64,000 bases of DNA from Fusibacter paucivorans (GTDB lineage Bacteria; Bacillota; Clostridia; Peptostreptococcales; Acidaminobacteraceae). Location of the stretch: contig NZ_JAHBCL010000006.1 of the NCBI RefSeq assembly GCF_018390735.1, forward strand, positions 62,001 through 126,000. The letters run 5' to 3'. This document shows, piece after piece, positions 39,585 through 50,400 of this stretch (position 1 is the stretch's first letter; every line of letters starts with the position of its first letter). A model generated the notes under the pieces. That model had not been told where the DNA came from. It did not search any database and saw only the letters and a list, made by a program, of their open reading frames with translations. The position numbers and the translations under genes are program-made.

Positions 39585-40142
39585 TTAGTTGCCGTCATGC
39601 ACAATCGTCAGCGCCCCGGTATCCGGCGACATAATCAAACCGTGAACGCGTACGTCTTTGGGAACGAGCGGGTGCGCTTCAATGATGCTAACGCTTTCAA
39701 GTATCGCAGATTCAACGGATTCAAATCCGTGCAGCCATTTTCGGATATCAATGCCCGCATTCGTCAGTGTATTGACCACCTCTTTATCAATGCCGCGCTC
39801 AACCATTTTGCCAACAACGACTTCACTGTTCAGATTACTCATACCACAGCCATAATGTCCCACGACAAAAATATCTTCGATGGCAAACTCATAAATGGCG
39901 ACGACAATGCTTCGTATAATACTGCCGAAAGGGTGCATCACCGTCGCGCCGGCATTCTTAACCAGCTTGGCATCGCCGTTTTTAATGTTCATTGCCTGCG
40001 GCAGCAGCTCTGTCAGTCGCGTATCCATGCAGGAAAGAATGAGCATTTTCTTTGCCGGTTCCTTATTGGTCTGAAATTGCGCATAACCTTCCGCTGCGAT
40101 AAACGCCTGATTATAAGTCATAATTTCTTCGAGTCTGTTCAA
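39585..40142 (-). CDS. beta-class carbonic anhydrase
   Basis: MLILSCMDTRLTELLPQAMNIKNGDAKLVKNAGATV...FVVGHYGCGMSNL. Confidence 0.93.
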   Translation of the reverse strand: MNRLEEIMTYNQAFIAAEGYAQFQTNKEPAKKMLILSCMDTRLTELLPQAMNIKNGDAKLVKNAGATVMHPFGSIIRSIVVAIYEFAIEDIFVVGHYGCGMSNLNSEVVVGKMVERGIDKEVVNTLTNAGIDIRKWLHGFESVESAILESVSIIEAHPLVPKDVRVHGLIMSPDTGALTIVHDGN

Positions 40143-40350
40143 GCGACACCTCCTGTTTTGTTATGATGTTCTCAATGCCGTTTTCATTGCAGCGCCTATC
40201 ATTGCTCTTCCATACAACGCTTACAAATTCACACGTCACTTACATCAATTATGAATATTATACAGGAAGGTATGCATTTGTCAAAACGGCTGACATCTAT
40301 GCCAGCCGTCTTACCATTTATATTACTTTTTAATTGTTAGCTGTCCTTCA

Positions 40351-40779
40351 TCAAATGTTGACTTCTTCTTCAGATACAACTTTATCAATGATATCTGTCA
40401 ATGCCATCTCAACTTCTTCCGCATAAGAGCGCAATAGGTCATCCGGCGTCAAGAGTGCTATAAGCTCAACAGGTCTGGGAAGTCCAATAAAAACTTCGCC
40501 ATCCTGTTCGTAAGCTGCCATTTTACATGGCAGGAAGTAACCGGTTTTAATCCATTCATTAAGTACTTTATCCGCTTTTGATGGATTGCATACTTCAAAT
40601 ACCCAAAAGTTATCCTGAAGTTCAAATCCCTTTTCTGAAAGTTTATCCTTAAAATTCAATTCCCACAAAACACCAAATCCTTGTGACGGCAACAGCGCTT
40701 TAAAGCGTTCAATCGTTGTCTTAAGGTCATAAGGTGATTTCTTTTCAACAATAAAATTCATTGCTACCTCCTTCTTCAT
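40351..40779 (-). CDS. DUF302 domain-containing protein
   Basis: SPYDLKTTIERFKALLPSQGFGVLWELNFKDKLSEKGFEL...VFEVCNPSKADKVL. Confidence 0.85.
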   Translation of the reverse strand: MKKEVAMNFIVEKKSPYDLKTTIERFKALLPSQGFGVLWELNFKDKLSEKGFELQDNFWVFEVCNPSKADKVLNEWIKTGYFLPCKMAAYEQDGEVFIGLPRPVELIALLTPDDLLRSYAEEVEMALTDIIDKVVSEEEVNI

Positions 40780-40923
40780 TCTTACTGACGATTCAATTTG
40801 GTTTTAAGCATAATACTCACGCTTACTTCCCAGTAATGTTCTAACATGTTGCTTTAAAAACGTCCTTTTTATTATTGTGCTCCCATTGGATAAATGCCTT
40901 TAGCAATAGAGGGAATTATTTCT

Positions 40924-42600
40924 CTAAATAATATAGTCTGTTGCATCACGGTGAATCACTTGAAGATTCCGCTTAATAATCGCTTTTTCACGATACATGC
41001 GCTCATCAGCCAAATGAATCAACGCTTCGAGATTTGCTTGGCTCAACTCACTAATCCCTGAAACACCGTGGCTAAGGCTAATGACAAAAGCCGCTTCAGC
41101 AGTCTGGTTAAATCGCTGAACACCCTCTAAAATACGTTTCCAGATCACCTCGGCTTCTTGCGGCGTCGTACCGACAAAGCCAATAACGAACTCATCGCCG
41201 CCAAAACGGCAGAGCACGTCTTCATTGCGTATTTTTTCCTTCAACAGTTCAGCAGAAGTTTGAAGCAGCTTGTCACCCGCTTCATGCCCCAATGTATCGT
41301 TGACGACTTTTAAGCCGTTAACGTCAATAAAGCAGATTGAAAGTTGTTCATCATAGTCAGACAATATCTCTTCCAGTAAATCAAATCCCTTTCTTCGATT
41401 GTAAACGCCCGTCAGCGAATCAATTTCAGAAAAACGCTTTATTTTGGCACGTGTAAAACGACGACTTAAAAGAAACGGAAAAAATCCCAGCATCACAATG
41501 AACGCCATCATTAAAAACCATTTATAGCGTTCGACAACGCGCAAAAACATTGCCATTTGATCATTTGAAAATAAATAGCCGACGTCGCTCGTTTTTGAAA
41601 TAAATGACACCATCATCAGTCGTCCGGGATCATAAGCAATTAATGGTACCGTATGGAGTACGGTTGCTTCTGAGGCAACAGTCTCTTGGGTTAGTGCTTG
41701 ATAAATATAACCGCCGGCTTCTGTCTGTACTTTTCCGGTATCGTTCTCAAGCATTGCCACCCACGCCAGTGGATCGAGTCTGCCAAATGTTATTTCTGAA
41801 CGTTCTAAAATAGAATTGCCCCACGTTTGCGACGGATCCGGTGATACGAGATAATAGCCGTCACTGTCAAGTAACAACAGCTCACTGTCAGTCCCTTCCG
41901 AGAACTGTTCATAGAGCATCAGCAAGTCATCTAGTTTATAATTAATCACGAGAATACCTTCTGGCGAATCGCCTTTAAAAATTGGCGTCGAAAACCTGAC
42001 AACAGGATTATAAGGTTTCTCCACTTCATCATTCTCCACATTGAGATCCAGTGCTGAAATATGGATAGCACCATCAATGAGTTCTCGCGCTTTGACAAAA
42101 TATTCCCGTGAACGTTTATCCTGTAGTCCCGTTTCAGAGACAATCTCCGCACCAGTCGGCGTATTGATGACACGTACGCGCTCCATACCGTCTACACCGA
42201 TGAAGCGCACTTGATCATAATGCAAATGCGTCGATAAAAATTCGATGAAACGGACTGCCATCCTTTCTTCGGACAACGCCCTTTCGTTTATCGGCAAATC
42301 CGTATCTGCTGATATCAATGTTTTTAAATAGAGCAAATCAGAAACTGCTTCATCAAAAGAAGTACTGAACAGCTTTGCTTCTGCACTTAAAATATGCATT
42401 TCTTTATCGACAATGGAGGCTTTGAGTGCTGTATTGCTCTTTTCATCAACATAGACAATCAAACAAATGAGCGTCACTAAAATGACAGACATTAGCGCAA
42501 CATAAAAGGCGATATCTTTTGGCCTTATCGCTTCCTTACGGTAATGGTAAGGTTCAGAATGCCTCACCGCTCTCTTTTGTCCGTTTCGCTCATTGCTCAT
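40924..42600 (-). CDS. GGDEF diguanylate cyclase with extracellular Cache-type sensor
   Basis: Two TM segments flanking a Cache-like region; DSLTGVYNRRKGFDLL, CRFGGDEFVIGFVG. Confidence 0.87.
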   Translation of the reverse strand: MSNERNGQKRAVRHSEPYHYRKEAIRPKDIAFYVALMSVILVTLICLIVYVDEKSNTALKASIVDKEMHILSAEAKLFSTSFDEAVSDLLYLKTLISADTDLPINERALSEERMAVRFIEFLSTHLHYDQVRFIGVDGMERVRVINTPTGAEIVSETGLQDKRSREYFVKARELIDGAIHISALDLNVENDEVEKPYNPVVRFSTPIFKGDSPEGILVINYKLDDLLMLYEQFSEGTDSELLLLDSDGYYLVSPDPSQTWGNSILERSEITFGRLDPLAWVAMLENDTGKVQTEAGGYIYQALTQETVASEATVLHTVPLIAYDPGRLMMVSFISKTSDVGYLFSNDQMAMFLRVVERYKWFLMMAFIVMLGFFPFLLSRRFTRAKIKRFSEIDSLTGVYNRRKGFDLLEEILSDYDEQLSICFIDVNGLKVVNDTLGHEAGDKLLQTSAELLKEKIRNEDVLCRFGGDEFVIGFVGTTPQEAEVIWKRILEGVQRFNQTAEAAFVISLSHGVSGISELSQANLEALIHLADERMYREKAIIKRNLQVIHRDATDYII

Positions 42601-42685
42601 GGCAAAACCGCCTCCGTGATACTGTTTATGTTATCATTATTACCCCCACTTTATTATTTCACACATGCCTTTTAACAAAACAAAA

Positions 42686-42746
42686 ATCCTCGCCCTTCCG
42701 ATATCACTAAACTTCATTAGCAATAACCGAAAACAGGCGAGGATAT
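42686..42746 (-). terminator. terminator of BASS symporter gene
   Basis: ATCCTCGCC...GGCGAGGAT stem with T-tract on minus strand. Confidence 0.7.
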
Positions 42747-42814
42747 TTTAATCATCATACTCTATTCAACATACTTTTTCTTGTTTTTGAACACTTAAAT
42801 GTCTCAAAATACCA

Positions 42815-43786
42815 TTATGCTTCCATCTCTGATTCCGCCATCTTCGCTTCTCTCGACTTGACGATTGCCGCAAAGAGTGCACCGGATATATTATGCCATG
42901 CACTAAATAGCGCTGCCGGTACTGCCGCCATTGGCATTGCAGCAAATTGGCTTGCTGCAAGCGATGCTGCAAGACCTGAATTCTGCATCCCCACTTCAAC
43001 CGCAAGTGTAATACGCTTCTTGCGCGGCATCCCTGTTATTTTTCCGACAAAATAGCCAAGCGCATAGCCACTGAGATTATGCAGTATAATCACAATGACA
43101 ATAATGCCAAGCGCACCAATAATACGTTCCGCATTAGCGCCAATAACGCCCCCGACGATACATGCAATTGATAATGACGAAATCGCAGGCATCACATCAT
43201 TCACCACATTCGCCTTTTCTTTAAGCATGGCTTTGACAATTAGTCCAAGTGCAATTGGCAGTAAAACGACCTGCACAATGCTGATAAACATGCTCATCGG
43301 ATCGAAAGACACGGTCTGGCGAATGAGGAAATAGGTAATCGCCGGCGTTAGAATCGGTGCTAAAAGTGTTGAGACAGTGGTCATCGCCACCGACAACGCA
43401 ACATCACCGCCTGCCATATAAGAAATAACATTTGAAGACGTTCCGCCAGGGCATGTCCCGACGAGAACAACCCCCACCATCAGTGCCTCTTCAAGACCAA
43501 ACAGTTTTGATAGAATAACAGCCAGGAGCGGCATCACGATAAATTGAGCTGCTGTTCCCTTTAAAATATCAAGGGGACGCTGCAATACAATTTTGAAATC
43601 ATCAAGGCTAAGCGTCATCCCCATACCAAACATAATGACGCCAAGCAAAATGGTAATCATTGATTGACCGAATACTTTTTTCAGCACCCATCCAAAGAGT
43701 GTAGGCTGTATAAAGCCAAGAATCATGCAGATAATAATGATGACGCCAAAATACTTTGAAATCCCCTTTGCAATTTTTGTAACCAC
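42815..43786 (-). CDS. bile acid:sodium symporter (BASS) family transporter
   Basis: FGMGMTLSLDDFKIVLQRP, LVGTCPGGTSSNVISYMAGGDVALSVAMTTVSTLLAP. Confidence 0.92.
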   Translation of the reverse strand: MVTKIAKGISKYFGVIIIICMILGFIQPTLFGWVLKKVFGQSMITILLGVIMFGMGMTLSLDDFKIVLQRPLDILKGTAAQFIVMPLLAVILSKLFGLEEALMVGVVLVGTCPGGTSSNVISYMAGGDVALSVAMTTVSTLLAPILTPAITYFLIRQTVSFDPMSMFISIVQVVLLPIALGLIVKAMLKEKANVVNDVMPAISSLSIACIVGGVIGANAERIIGALGIIVIVIILHNLSGYALGYFVGKITGMPRKKRITLAVEVGMQNSGLAASLAASQFAAMPMAAVPAALFSAWHNISGALFAAIVKSREAKMAESEMEA

Positions 43787-43910
43787 AAATACCTCCTATA
43801 AGTTCGATAAAAATTTGAGCATAAAAATTTAATTTCATCAATTTTACCAAACAAATCGCTCAGTTAAAAGCATTTTATTCAATTTTCTACAAATTTTGTA
43901 AACCTTCCGT

Positions 43911-45524
43911 TTATGTTAATTGCCTGTTTTGCATTCGAAACTTTCCCGGTGTCATACCCTCCCGCAGCTTAAAGCACTTGGTAAAATAACTGACATTCTG
44001 AAAACCGGACCGATGGGCAATATCAATAATCTTCATATGACTATTCAACAGCATCACCTTTGCCGCGTCAATACGCAAATCGGTGATATAGTCTGTAAAA
44101 GAGCATTGATTTACTTCATTGAATTTGGCACTTAAATAATTGGGCGAAATGTAAAAGTGCGTCGCAACTGACTGAAGATTTAACGGTTCTCTATAATGCA
44201 GCTCCAAATATTGATTGACACGCTCTATGAGCGTCCCGTCATTTTCTGCATAAGAATCCTTAATGTCACTAAGGCATTCTATACAAAATGTTTTGAGCAA
44301 TCCTTTTCGATCCTCAACATCGCGCTTTGTCAGTGCTTCTTCATACTTTCGCATTAACCGCGCCGTTTTTTCAAAGTCTTTTGTCTTCCGCGCCGGCACT
44401 CTCGAGAGTACCACTATCATTTCCATGATTGTTTTCAGATCATAATTGGTCAGGTAAGTTGCCTCATCCAGCAATTGAGTTACTCTTAAAGCATCCTCAT
44501 CGACCAGCGCATTTTCGAGTGCCATTTCCAGCGCATATGGATACATCATCTTTGGCGTTCGTCGTGAACTGTCAATAAGAAAACTGTCATGGGCATTCCG
44601 AGCACCCGTCTTGAGTAAACGATCTTTAAGTTTCAGCTGTTCCTGTGTTTTTCTGAGCAATTCGTTTTCTTTATCGAGCAGAACACTTTCCAAAACACGT
44701 CGCTCGTGAACCATATTGATAAATTGAGCCGCAATGGTCATGTGATCAAAGACGACGTATATTCTGCTTTTGATAAATGTTTTAAACCGGCTGTACTCTC
44801 TGGCCGCCTGTTCTGCTTCATTGCCAAAATCGCCAAAGCTGTTGCGCGTGTAATCACCACCGCCAAGTACAAAGCGCTCTGTCCACAAAGTGCCGTATTG
44901 CCGTTCATTGAGTACCAATGGTGCCGCAATCTGAGAAACACCATAGGGACAGTAATACTGACGGATCCCGTCATGAGGTGTCTGTTCTGATTCAAGTGCA
45001 CAATCTCGGTGTCGGGCACACGTTATACAAAATTCCGGGAGTGTCAAATCACAATTGCCGCCTCTAAGGTAGTGCATGTCGAGTTTCAAGAGTTGGCTCA
45101 GTTCTTCTGTAACATTTTGTATCAGCTCTAAATTCACATGTTCGGTCACATCAACATGCCATTCAGATACCTTGGGCATATCAAGCGGTGATAGAGAAAT
45201 TGGCGCATAGATCACCATGAGCACTAAATCTTCCTTTGCAGATTCATTAATGACAACGTGCTCGGCAAACGGTGCAACATATTGAAAGGCTGTTGATTCA
45301 ATATGACGTTCAACGCCGTTATTAATAAAAATGCCTTTCCCTGACAAAACAAAGAGCATCTGTTCTTCACCAACGTGAAAGTGCTTGTTTTGGTGCGCTT
45401 TTGGCGATATGACAACACGCGCCAGACTCAGATGATGATGAGGGGAATCCGACGGTTCATGAAGCCATTCGATGGTTCCCCAATTAAATTGCTGCACATC
45501 TACATGATAATCTGTACGATTCAT
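43911..45524 (-). CDS. AraC family regulator with N-terminal cupin and PocR-like sensory domain
   Basis: Cupin (HQNKHFHVGEEQMLFVLSGKGIFINNG), PocR-like CITCARHRDCALE...CPYGVSQIAAPLVLNERQYGTL, C-terminal AraC HTH. Confidence 0.82.
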   Translation of the reverse strand: MNRTDYHVDVQQFNWGTIEWLHEPSDSPHHHLSLARVVISPKAHQNKHFHVGEEQMLFVLSGKGIFINNGVERHIESTAFQYVAPFAEHVVINESAKEDLVLMVIYAPISLSPLDMPKVSEWHVDVTEHVNLELIQNVTEELSQLLKLDMHYLRGGNCDLTLPEFCITCARHRDCALESEQTPHDGIRQYYCPYGVSQIAAPLVLNERQYGTLWTERFVLGGGDYTRNSFGDFGNEAEQAAREYSRFKTFIKSRIYVVFDHMTIAAQFINMVHERRVLESVLLDKENELLRKTQEQLKLKDRLLKTGARNAHDSFLIDSSRRTPKMMYPYALEMALENALVDEDALRVTQLLDEATYLTNYDLKTIMEMIVVLSRVPARKTKDFEKTARLMRKYEEALTKRDVEDRKGLLKTFCIECLSDIKDSYAENDGTLIERVNQYLELHYREPLNLQSVATHFYISPNYLSAKFNEVNQCSFTDYITDLRIDAAKVMLLNSHMKIIDIAHRSGFQNVSYFTKCFKLREGMTPGKFRMQNRQLT

Positions 45525-45618
45525 TAGCATAACCTCCCCCAGTGGCAGTACAAATGTTATACAGTTTTATCATACACTAGTTCGCATCAATTCAAAACCG
45601 GTGTTTATAAAATCGCGT

Positions 45619-47283
45619 TTAATCTCCGCTAAGGACAGCGCCGCGGTTGCCGGATGTCACCAGTTTGGCGTAGCGTTTCAGGTATCCCGTTTTAATTTTC
45701 GGCGGTTTAGGTATCCACGTTGCACGCCTTATTGCTAAAACCTCATCGGTCACTTCGATGTTAATTTCGCAGGCATCAATGTCAATCGCGATGATATCCC
45801 CTTCTTCAATTAATGCGATATTGCCGCCAACAGCAGCTTCCGGCGAAACGTGTCCTATTGCGGCACCTCTTGTCGCGCCACTGAAGCGCCCGTCGGTGAT
45901 GAGTGTCACGGACTCTCCTAAACCGCGTCCCATAATTGCTGCAGTAGGGTTTAACATTTCACGCATTCCCGGACCACCTTTTGGGCCTTCATATCGGATA
46001 ATTACCACATCACCCGCTACAATTCTGCCTTCGTTAATGGCTGTAATTGCCGCCTCTTCACCATCAAAAACCCGCGCAGGTCCCTTGTGTTTCATCATTG
46101 CTTCTGAAACGGCCGAGCGTTTGACCACACAGGTATCCGGCGCTAAATTGCCGCTTAATACCGCGATGCCGCCTTTTGTGCTAAACGGATTCTCAATCGG
46201 ACGAATTACTTGTGGATCAATAATTTCACACCCTATTATATTGTCTGCAACGGTTTTTCCCGTACATGTGAGCACATCACCGTTTAGAAGGGTTTGTTTA
46301 TTCAATTCGTGCATGATTGCATAAACACCTCCGGCTCGGTGAAGGTCTTCTATATAATCATCACCCGCCGGTGATAAGTGACAAAGATTCGGCGTGCGTT
46401 CACTAATCGTATTTACTTTTGTTAGATCAATCGTCACATCTGCCTCATAGGCAATTGCCGGTAAATGCAGCAGACTGTTTGTACTGCATCCAAGCGCCAT
46501 ATCAACGATGATGGCATTTTCAAATGCCGCCTCTGTCATAATGTCCTTTGGCTTAATGTCTTTGCCGATCAGCGTCATAATTTGCATGCCTGTTTGTTTA
46601 GCCAACATTAGCCTCTCTGAGTAAATCGCCGGCAACGTGCCATTCCCCTTAAGTGCCATGCCCAATACCTCAGTCAGACAATTCATGCTGTTTGCCGTAA
46701 ACATCCCCGAACACGACCCACAAGTCGGACACGTTTTTTCCGCCATTGTTTCCAGTGTTTCTCGCGATAGCTTTCCTACTTTATAAGCACTCACCGCCTC
46801 GGTAATCGTTGTAAACCCAATTTTTTCAGCTTCAAATACGCCTGCCAGCATCGGCCCGCCGCTGACAAAAATCGACGGTATATTCAGGCGTGCTGCCGCC
46901 ATCAACAATCCCGGTACATTTTTATCACAGTTTGGCACCATGACCAGCCCATCCAGCATATGCGCCATGGCCATTGCCTCAGTAGAATCAGCAATGAGTT
47001 CTCGCGTTACCAGTGAATAGTGCATGCCCTCGTGCCCCATGGCAATCCCGTCGCAAACGGCAATTGCCGGAAAGACAACAGGTGTACCGCCAGCAGCAAT
47101 CACACCGGCACGAACTGCCTCTGTCATTTTGTCCAGATTCATATGTCCCGGAACAATTTCATTGTAGGAATTGACAATGCCGATAATTGGTTTCGCTAAT
47201 TCGACATCTGTCAGTCCAAGCGCCCGAAGCAAGGCACGTTTCGGTGCATTTGCCGCACCGAGTTTAATCGCATCACTTCTCAT
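45619..47283 (-). CDS. ilvD: dihydroxy-acid dehydratase
   Basis: [26 protein letters not shown]...[24 protein letters not shown]...[20 protein letters not shown]. Confidence 0.96.
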   Translation of the reverse strand: MRSDAIKLGAANAPKRALLRALGLTDVELAKPIIGIVNSYNEIVPGHMNLDKMTEAVRAGVIAAGGTPVVFPAIAVCDGIAMGHEGMHYSLVTRELIADSTEAMAMAHMLDGLVMVPNCDKNVPGLLMAAARLNIPSIFVSGGPMLAGVFEAEKIGFTTITEAVSAYKVGKLSRETLETMAEKTCPTCGSCSGMFTANSMNCLTEVLGMALKGNGTLPAIYSERLMLAKQTGMQIMTLIGKDIKPKDIMTEAAFENAIIVDMALGCSTNSLLHLPAIAYEADVTIDLTKVNTISERTPNLCHLSPAGDDYIEDLHRAGGVYAIMHELNKQTLLNGDVLTCTGKTVADNIIGCEIIDPQVIRPIENPFSTKGGIAVLSGNLAPDTCVVKRSAVSEAMMKHKGPARVFDGEEAAITAINEGRIVAGDVVIIRYEGPKGGPGMREMLNPTAAIMGRGLGESVTLITDGRFSGATRGAAIGHVSPEAAVGGNIALIEEGDIIAIDIDACEINIEVTDEVLAIRRATWIPKPPKIKTGYLKRYAKLVTSGNRGAVLSGD

Positions 47284-47373
47284 CTTAACCTCCTTATCTT
47301 TCTATACCGTCATTATACAGAGGTTTTGTGGTCATTTATTACGGGAATTGAGAACAACTTTATGATTGTTGAA

Positions 47374-47412
47374 AATAAAAAAATATTAAGATACGTTGTC
47401 ATATCTTAATAT
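47374..47412 (-). terminator. AT-rich intrinsic terminator of giant surface-protein gene
   Basis: ATATTAAGATA...TATCTTAATAT hairpin followed by T7 on minus strand. Confidence 0.6.
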
Positions 47413-47441
47413 CTTAATATTTTAAATATTCCTATAAAACA

Positions 47442-50400
47442 CTAATAGACGGGCTGTAATGATATCCGATCATAGATATTCCCAGTGATCTCAACGTCAT
47501 CAATAGACGCCTTCACACTTGACAGCTCTTGACTCGCCGTAAGCTCTGCCTCGTAAGGACTTCGCTTTCGAATATCTTCCCATGACAGCGTTGAAGGCGC
47601 CAGCGGCAGTAAATACGTCCCCTCCCAATTACTCATGGCACTCGCCTCATCATAAGAGACCATACTTAGCGCCAATGGAAAGGACACATCGTACCCAACC
47701 AGTTCTTCATATTCATAGACGACACCATAAGGGTCTGTATACGTCATTGCCATCAACTCCGGCGACAGCATCACTGCTACTGTCTCCGGAAGACCTTGAA
47801 CAGAAGCGTGAAAGGTCACTGTTTCAAGCGACAAAAATCGGTGCGCATTCGGCGTCAAATAAATGCCGCGATAATCTGTACGCCCATCCCAGTGATTCCA
47901 CGCGCCTGTAATCTCAAAATCACTGATATGCAGCGGCTGTACGATAAAAGTTTTGACGTCTTCATCAGTCGCCGTCCCATCACTGACAACCGCCTTGGCG
48001 GTATAGGTTCCTTCCGGTAAGTTATCATACGATTTTTTTATCATTTCATATTGCGTGCCAAGCCACGCCACGGGGAATGTACTGACATCATAAGTCGTAC
48101 CGTCTTTTATAACCGTCAGGGTTACGGTGAGCGGCTCATGATCACCATCGTCAAACAGCATGGCGACGGTTGCCTTCTGCCCTGCATAAAGCGTTTCGGG
48201 GGTTACACCAACTGTCACAGAAGGCGGCAGATTGCGTGGTATGACATTAAAGCTGTAGTTGACGTAATTCGATGTTGCATAGCCATCCCATGCCGCCACT
48301 TGTCCTAGATAACTGCCGATTGGTAAATTCGGGAATGTGAACAGCACATCACTGTATATGCCGCCAACAGGCGCAACTGTGGTGTTCTGACGACTATATA
48401 ATACACCTTCCTTGTAAAGCTCTGTCTGAACAAACAGGTTTTGCGGGTCGATGTCCGTTAAATGTGTCGTCAGTGTATTGCTGTCGCCATCGAGCACTTC
48501 TGGGAATGCAATTTCTGCGGTGATGTATGGCGGTGAATTGACATAGACGGGAAATGTAGCAGTTGCCGTGGCATTGCCATAGTCATCTGCTGCAAATGCC
48601 CTTACAGTGTAAGTCCCCGCACTGAGGTTATTAAGTGTTATCACTTCATCGGTATAAGGCGACGTTTTATTGTAGCTAAACGTCCGATAAACGGTGCCGT
48701 CTTTGAGAACCGTTACATCGAGTGCCAAATCATCCCCTTCCGCATCATATACACTGACAAATGCCGTGTTGGTATCTGTCTCAAAGAGATACAGCGATGC
48801 TACATTAACCGCTACAGCTGGTGGTGTATTGGGGATCACGGTAAACACCAGTATTTGCGTCGCTGTGGCCGCCCCATCATTCACTGTTGCCGTCACCGCG
48901 TAATTGCCCGTCTCAAGATTTGGAAGCGTCAGCGTCGTCGTATCGTACGGGTATGACTTCATATACGATTTAGACAGATATACTTCGCCGTCCTTCTTCA
49001 CTTCAACGCTCAATGACAGATTATCCAAATTCGGATCGCTGACATTGAGATACACAACATTGTCACGCCCCTGATACAGTGCGGTTGCCGCTAAACTGGC
49101 CGATAGTGACGGCGGGTCATTTGCATAGAGAGTGATGTCTTTTCTGACGTAATGCCGTTCACCTGTTATGGTACTTACCATTGCGATTTCCATTTGGTAC
49201 GTTTTATTTTCAAGTCCAACCACATCAGGTATATAGAAGTCCTGCGGCTGCCAGTTCCAATCGTAGAAATTGCCCGATATTTTTGAATAATCATCCACAA
49301 CCATCATTGGCACGTTTTCTACAGGAAGACCATTAGATTCAAGAAGCCTTATTTCGAGGCGATGTTCTGGTTGAAATCTTCCTGAATCACGCACATTGAT
49401 GTTATACCACTGCACGTAATTGCCCGGTCGAAATGCCGTCAATGGATTGCCCGCATTGCTTGACTGTAAATCCGCTGTAATACTCAGCAGGTAGTGTTGC
49501 GGCGGGGGTGTAGCAATGGTTTTCTCTGTCCAGTCACTCCATACCCCTTCAACATCTTTAGCGCGAAGGCGCATATAAGTGCCGCTAATGCCTGCATACC
49601 CAGTGGGTAATATTCCTGGCTGCCAAGGCTCTGAATTAAGTCGATACTGAACCTCAATTTGTTTGATGCCTCGATCCGGATCACTCTTATGATCGTAATC
49701 GTAGGATAAATCTTCAAAAGCTTGGGGATTCCAATTGTAGTAGAAATCTGCCACAGGTTTTCGGTGCACCAAAACTGTTTGATGCATTTTATCACGCGAC
49801 CAATAGCGATACTTATCCAGTGCATCGTTCTTCCCAACAGGATTATCACGCACGTAAAAGTCCATATCATACTTTCCTACTTTATCGAAGATGATTTCAT
49901 CACCCCGAAATTGTGTATTGTGATACCCTGATACACCCATGCTGTTTTCATAATAATATGGGTCTGTATGTACGATATCAGCTCTAAAATCATAGCGTGC
50001 ATCATTTTCATAATCGTGGTAAAGTGAGGCAATTGACAACGGATCACCAACTGTCACCAAGATCGTCTCTGCTTCTGCACTGCCCTGATCTTGCAGGTTG
50101 ATTAACGCATTGCCCAGTTCCGTGTATTGACTCATCCGTAATGCACTGCCGAGTTTATCACTTTGATTCGTCGTAATAAGCTGCTTTTGTGTTATTAAAT
50201 TTGCCAGTTGATTGGATTCGTTGGCAGAGATATAAGAAAAGTCATCGCTGCCAAGCAGGACGTAGTACGTGTTCTCCGATAGCTTTTCAAGCTGATTTTT
50301 GGTGTTGGTATAAAAATAGTTCTTCGTCTGAACGTTATATGCCCAAACACCAGCATCAAAGAGCTGCCTTAGATAAATATAATTCTGTTCTGCACGTTCT

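Noticed and set aside
45531-47440. T-box or amino-acid attenuator at ilvD
   Set aside because: Only a short upstream region with no T-box sequence (UGGN..) or leader peptide apparent.
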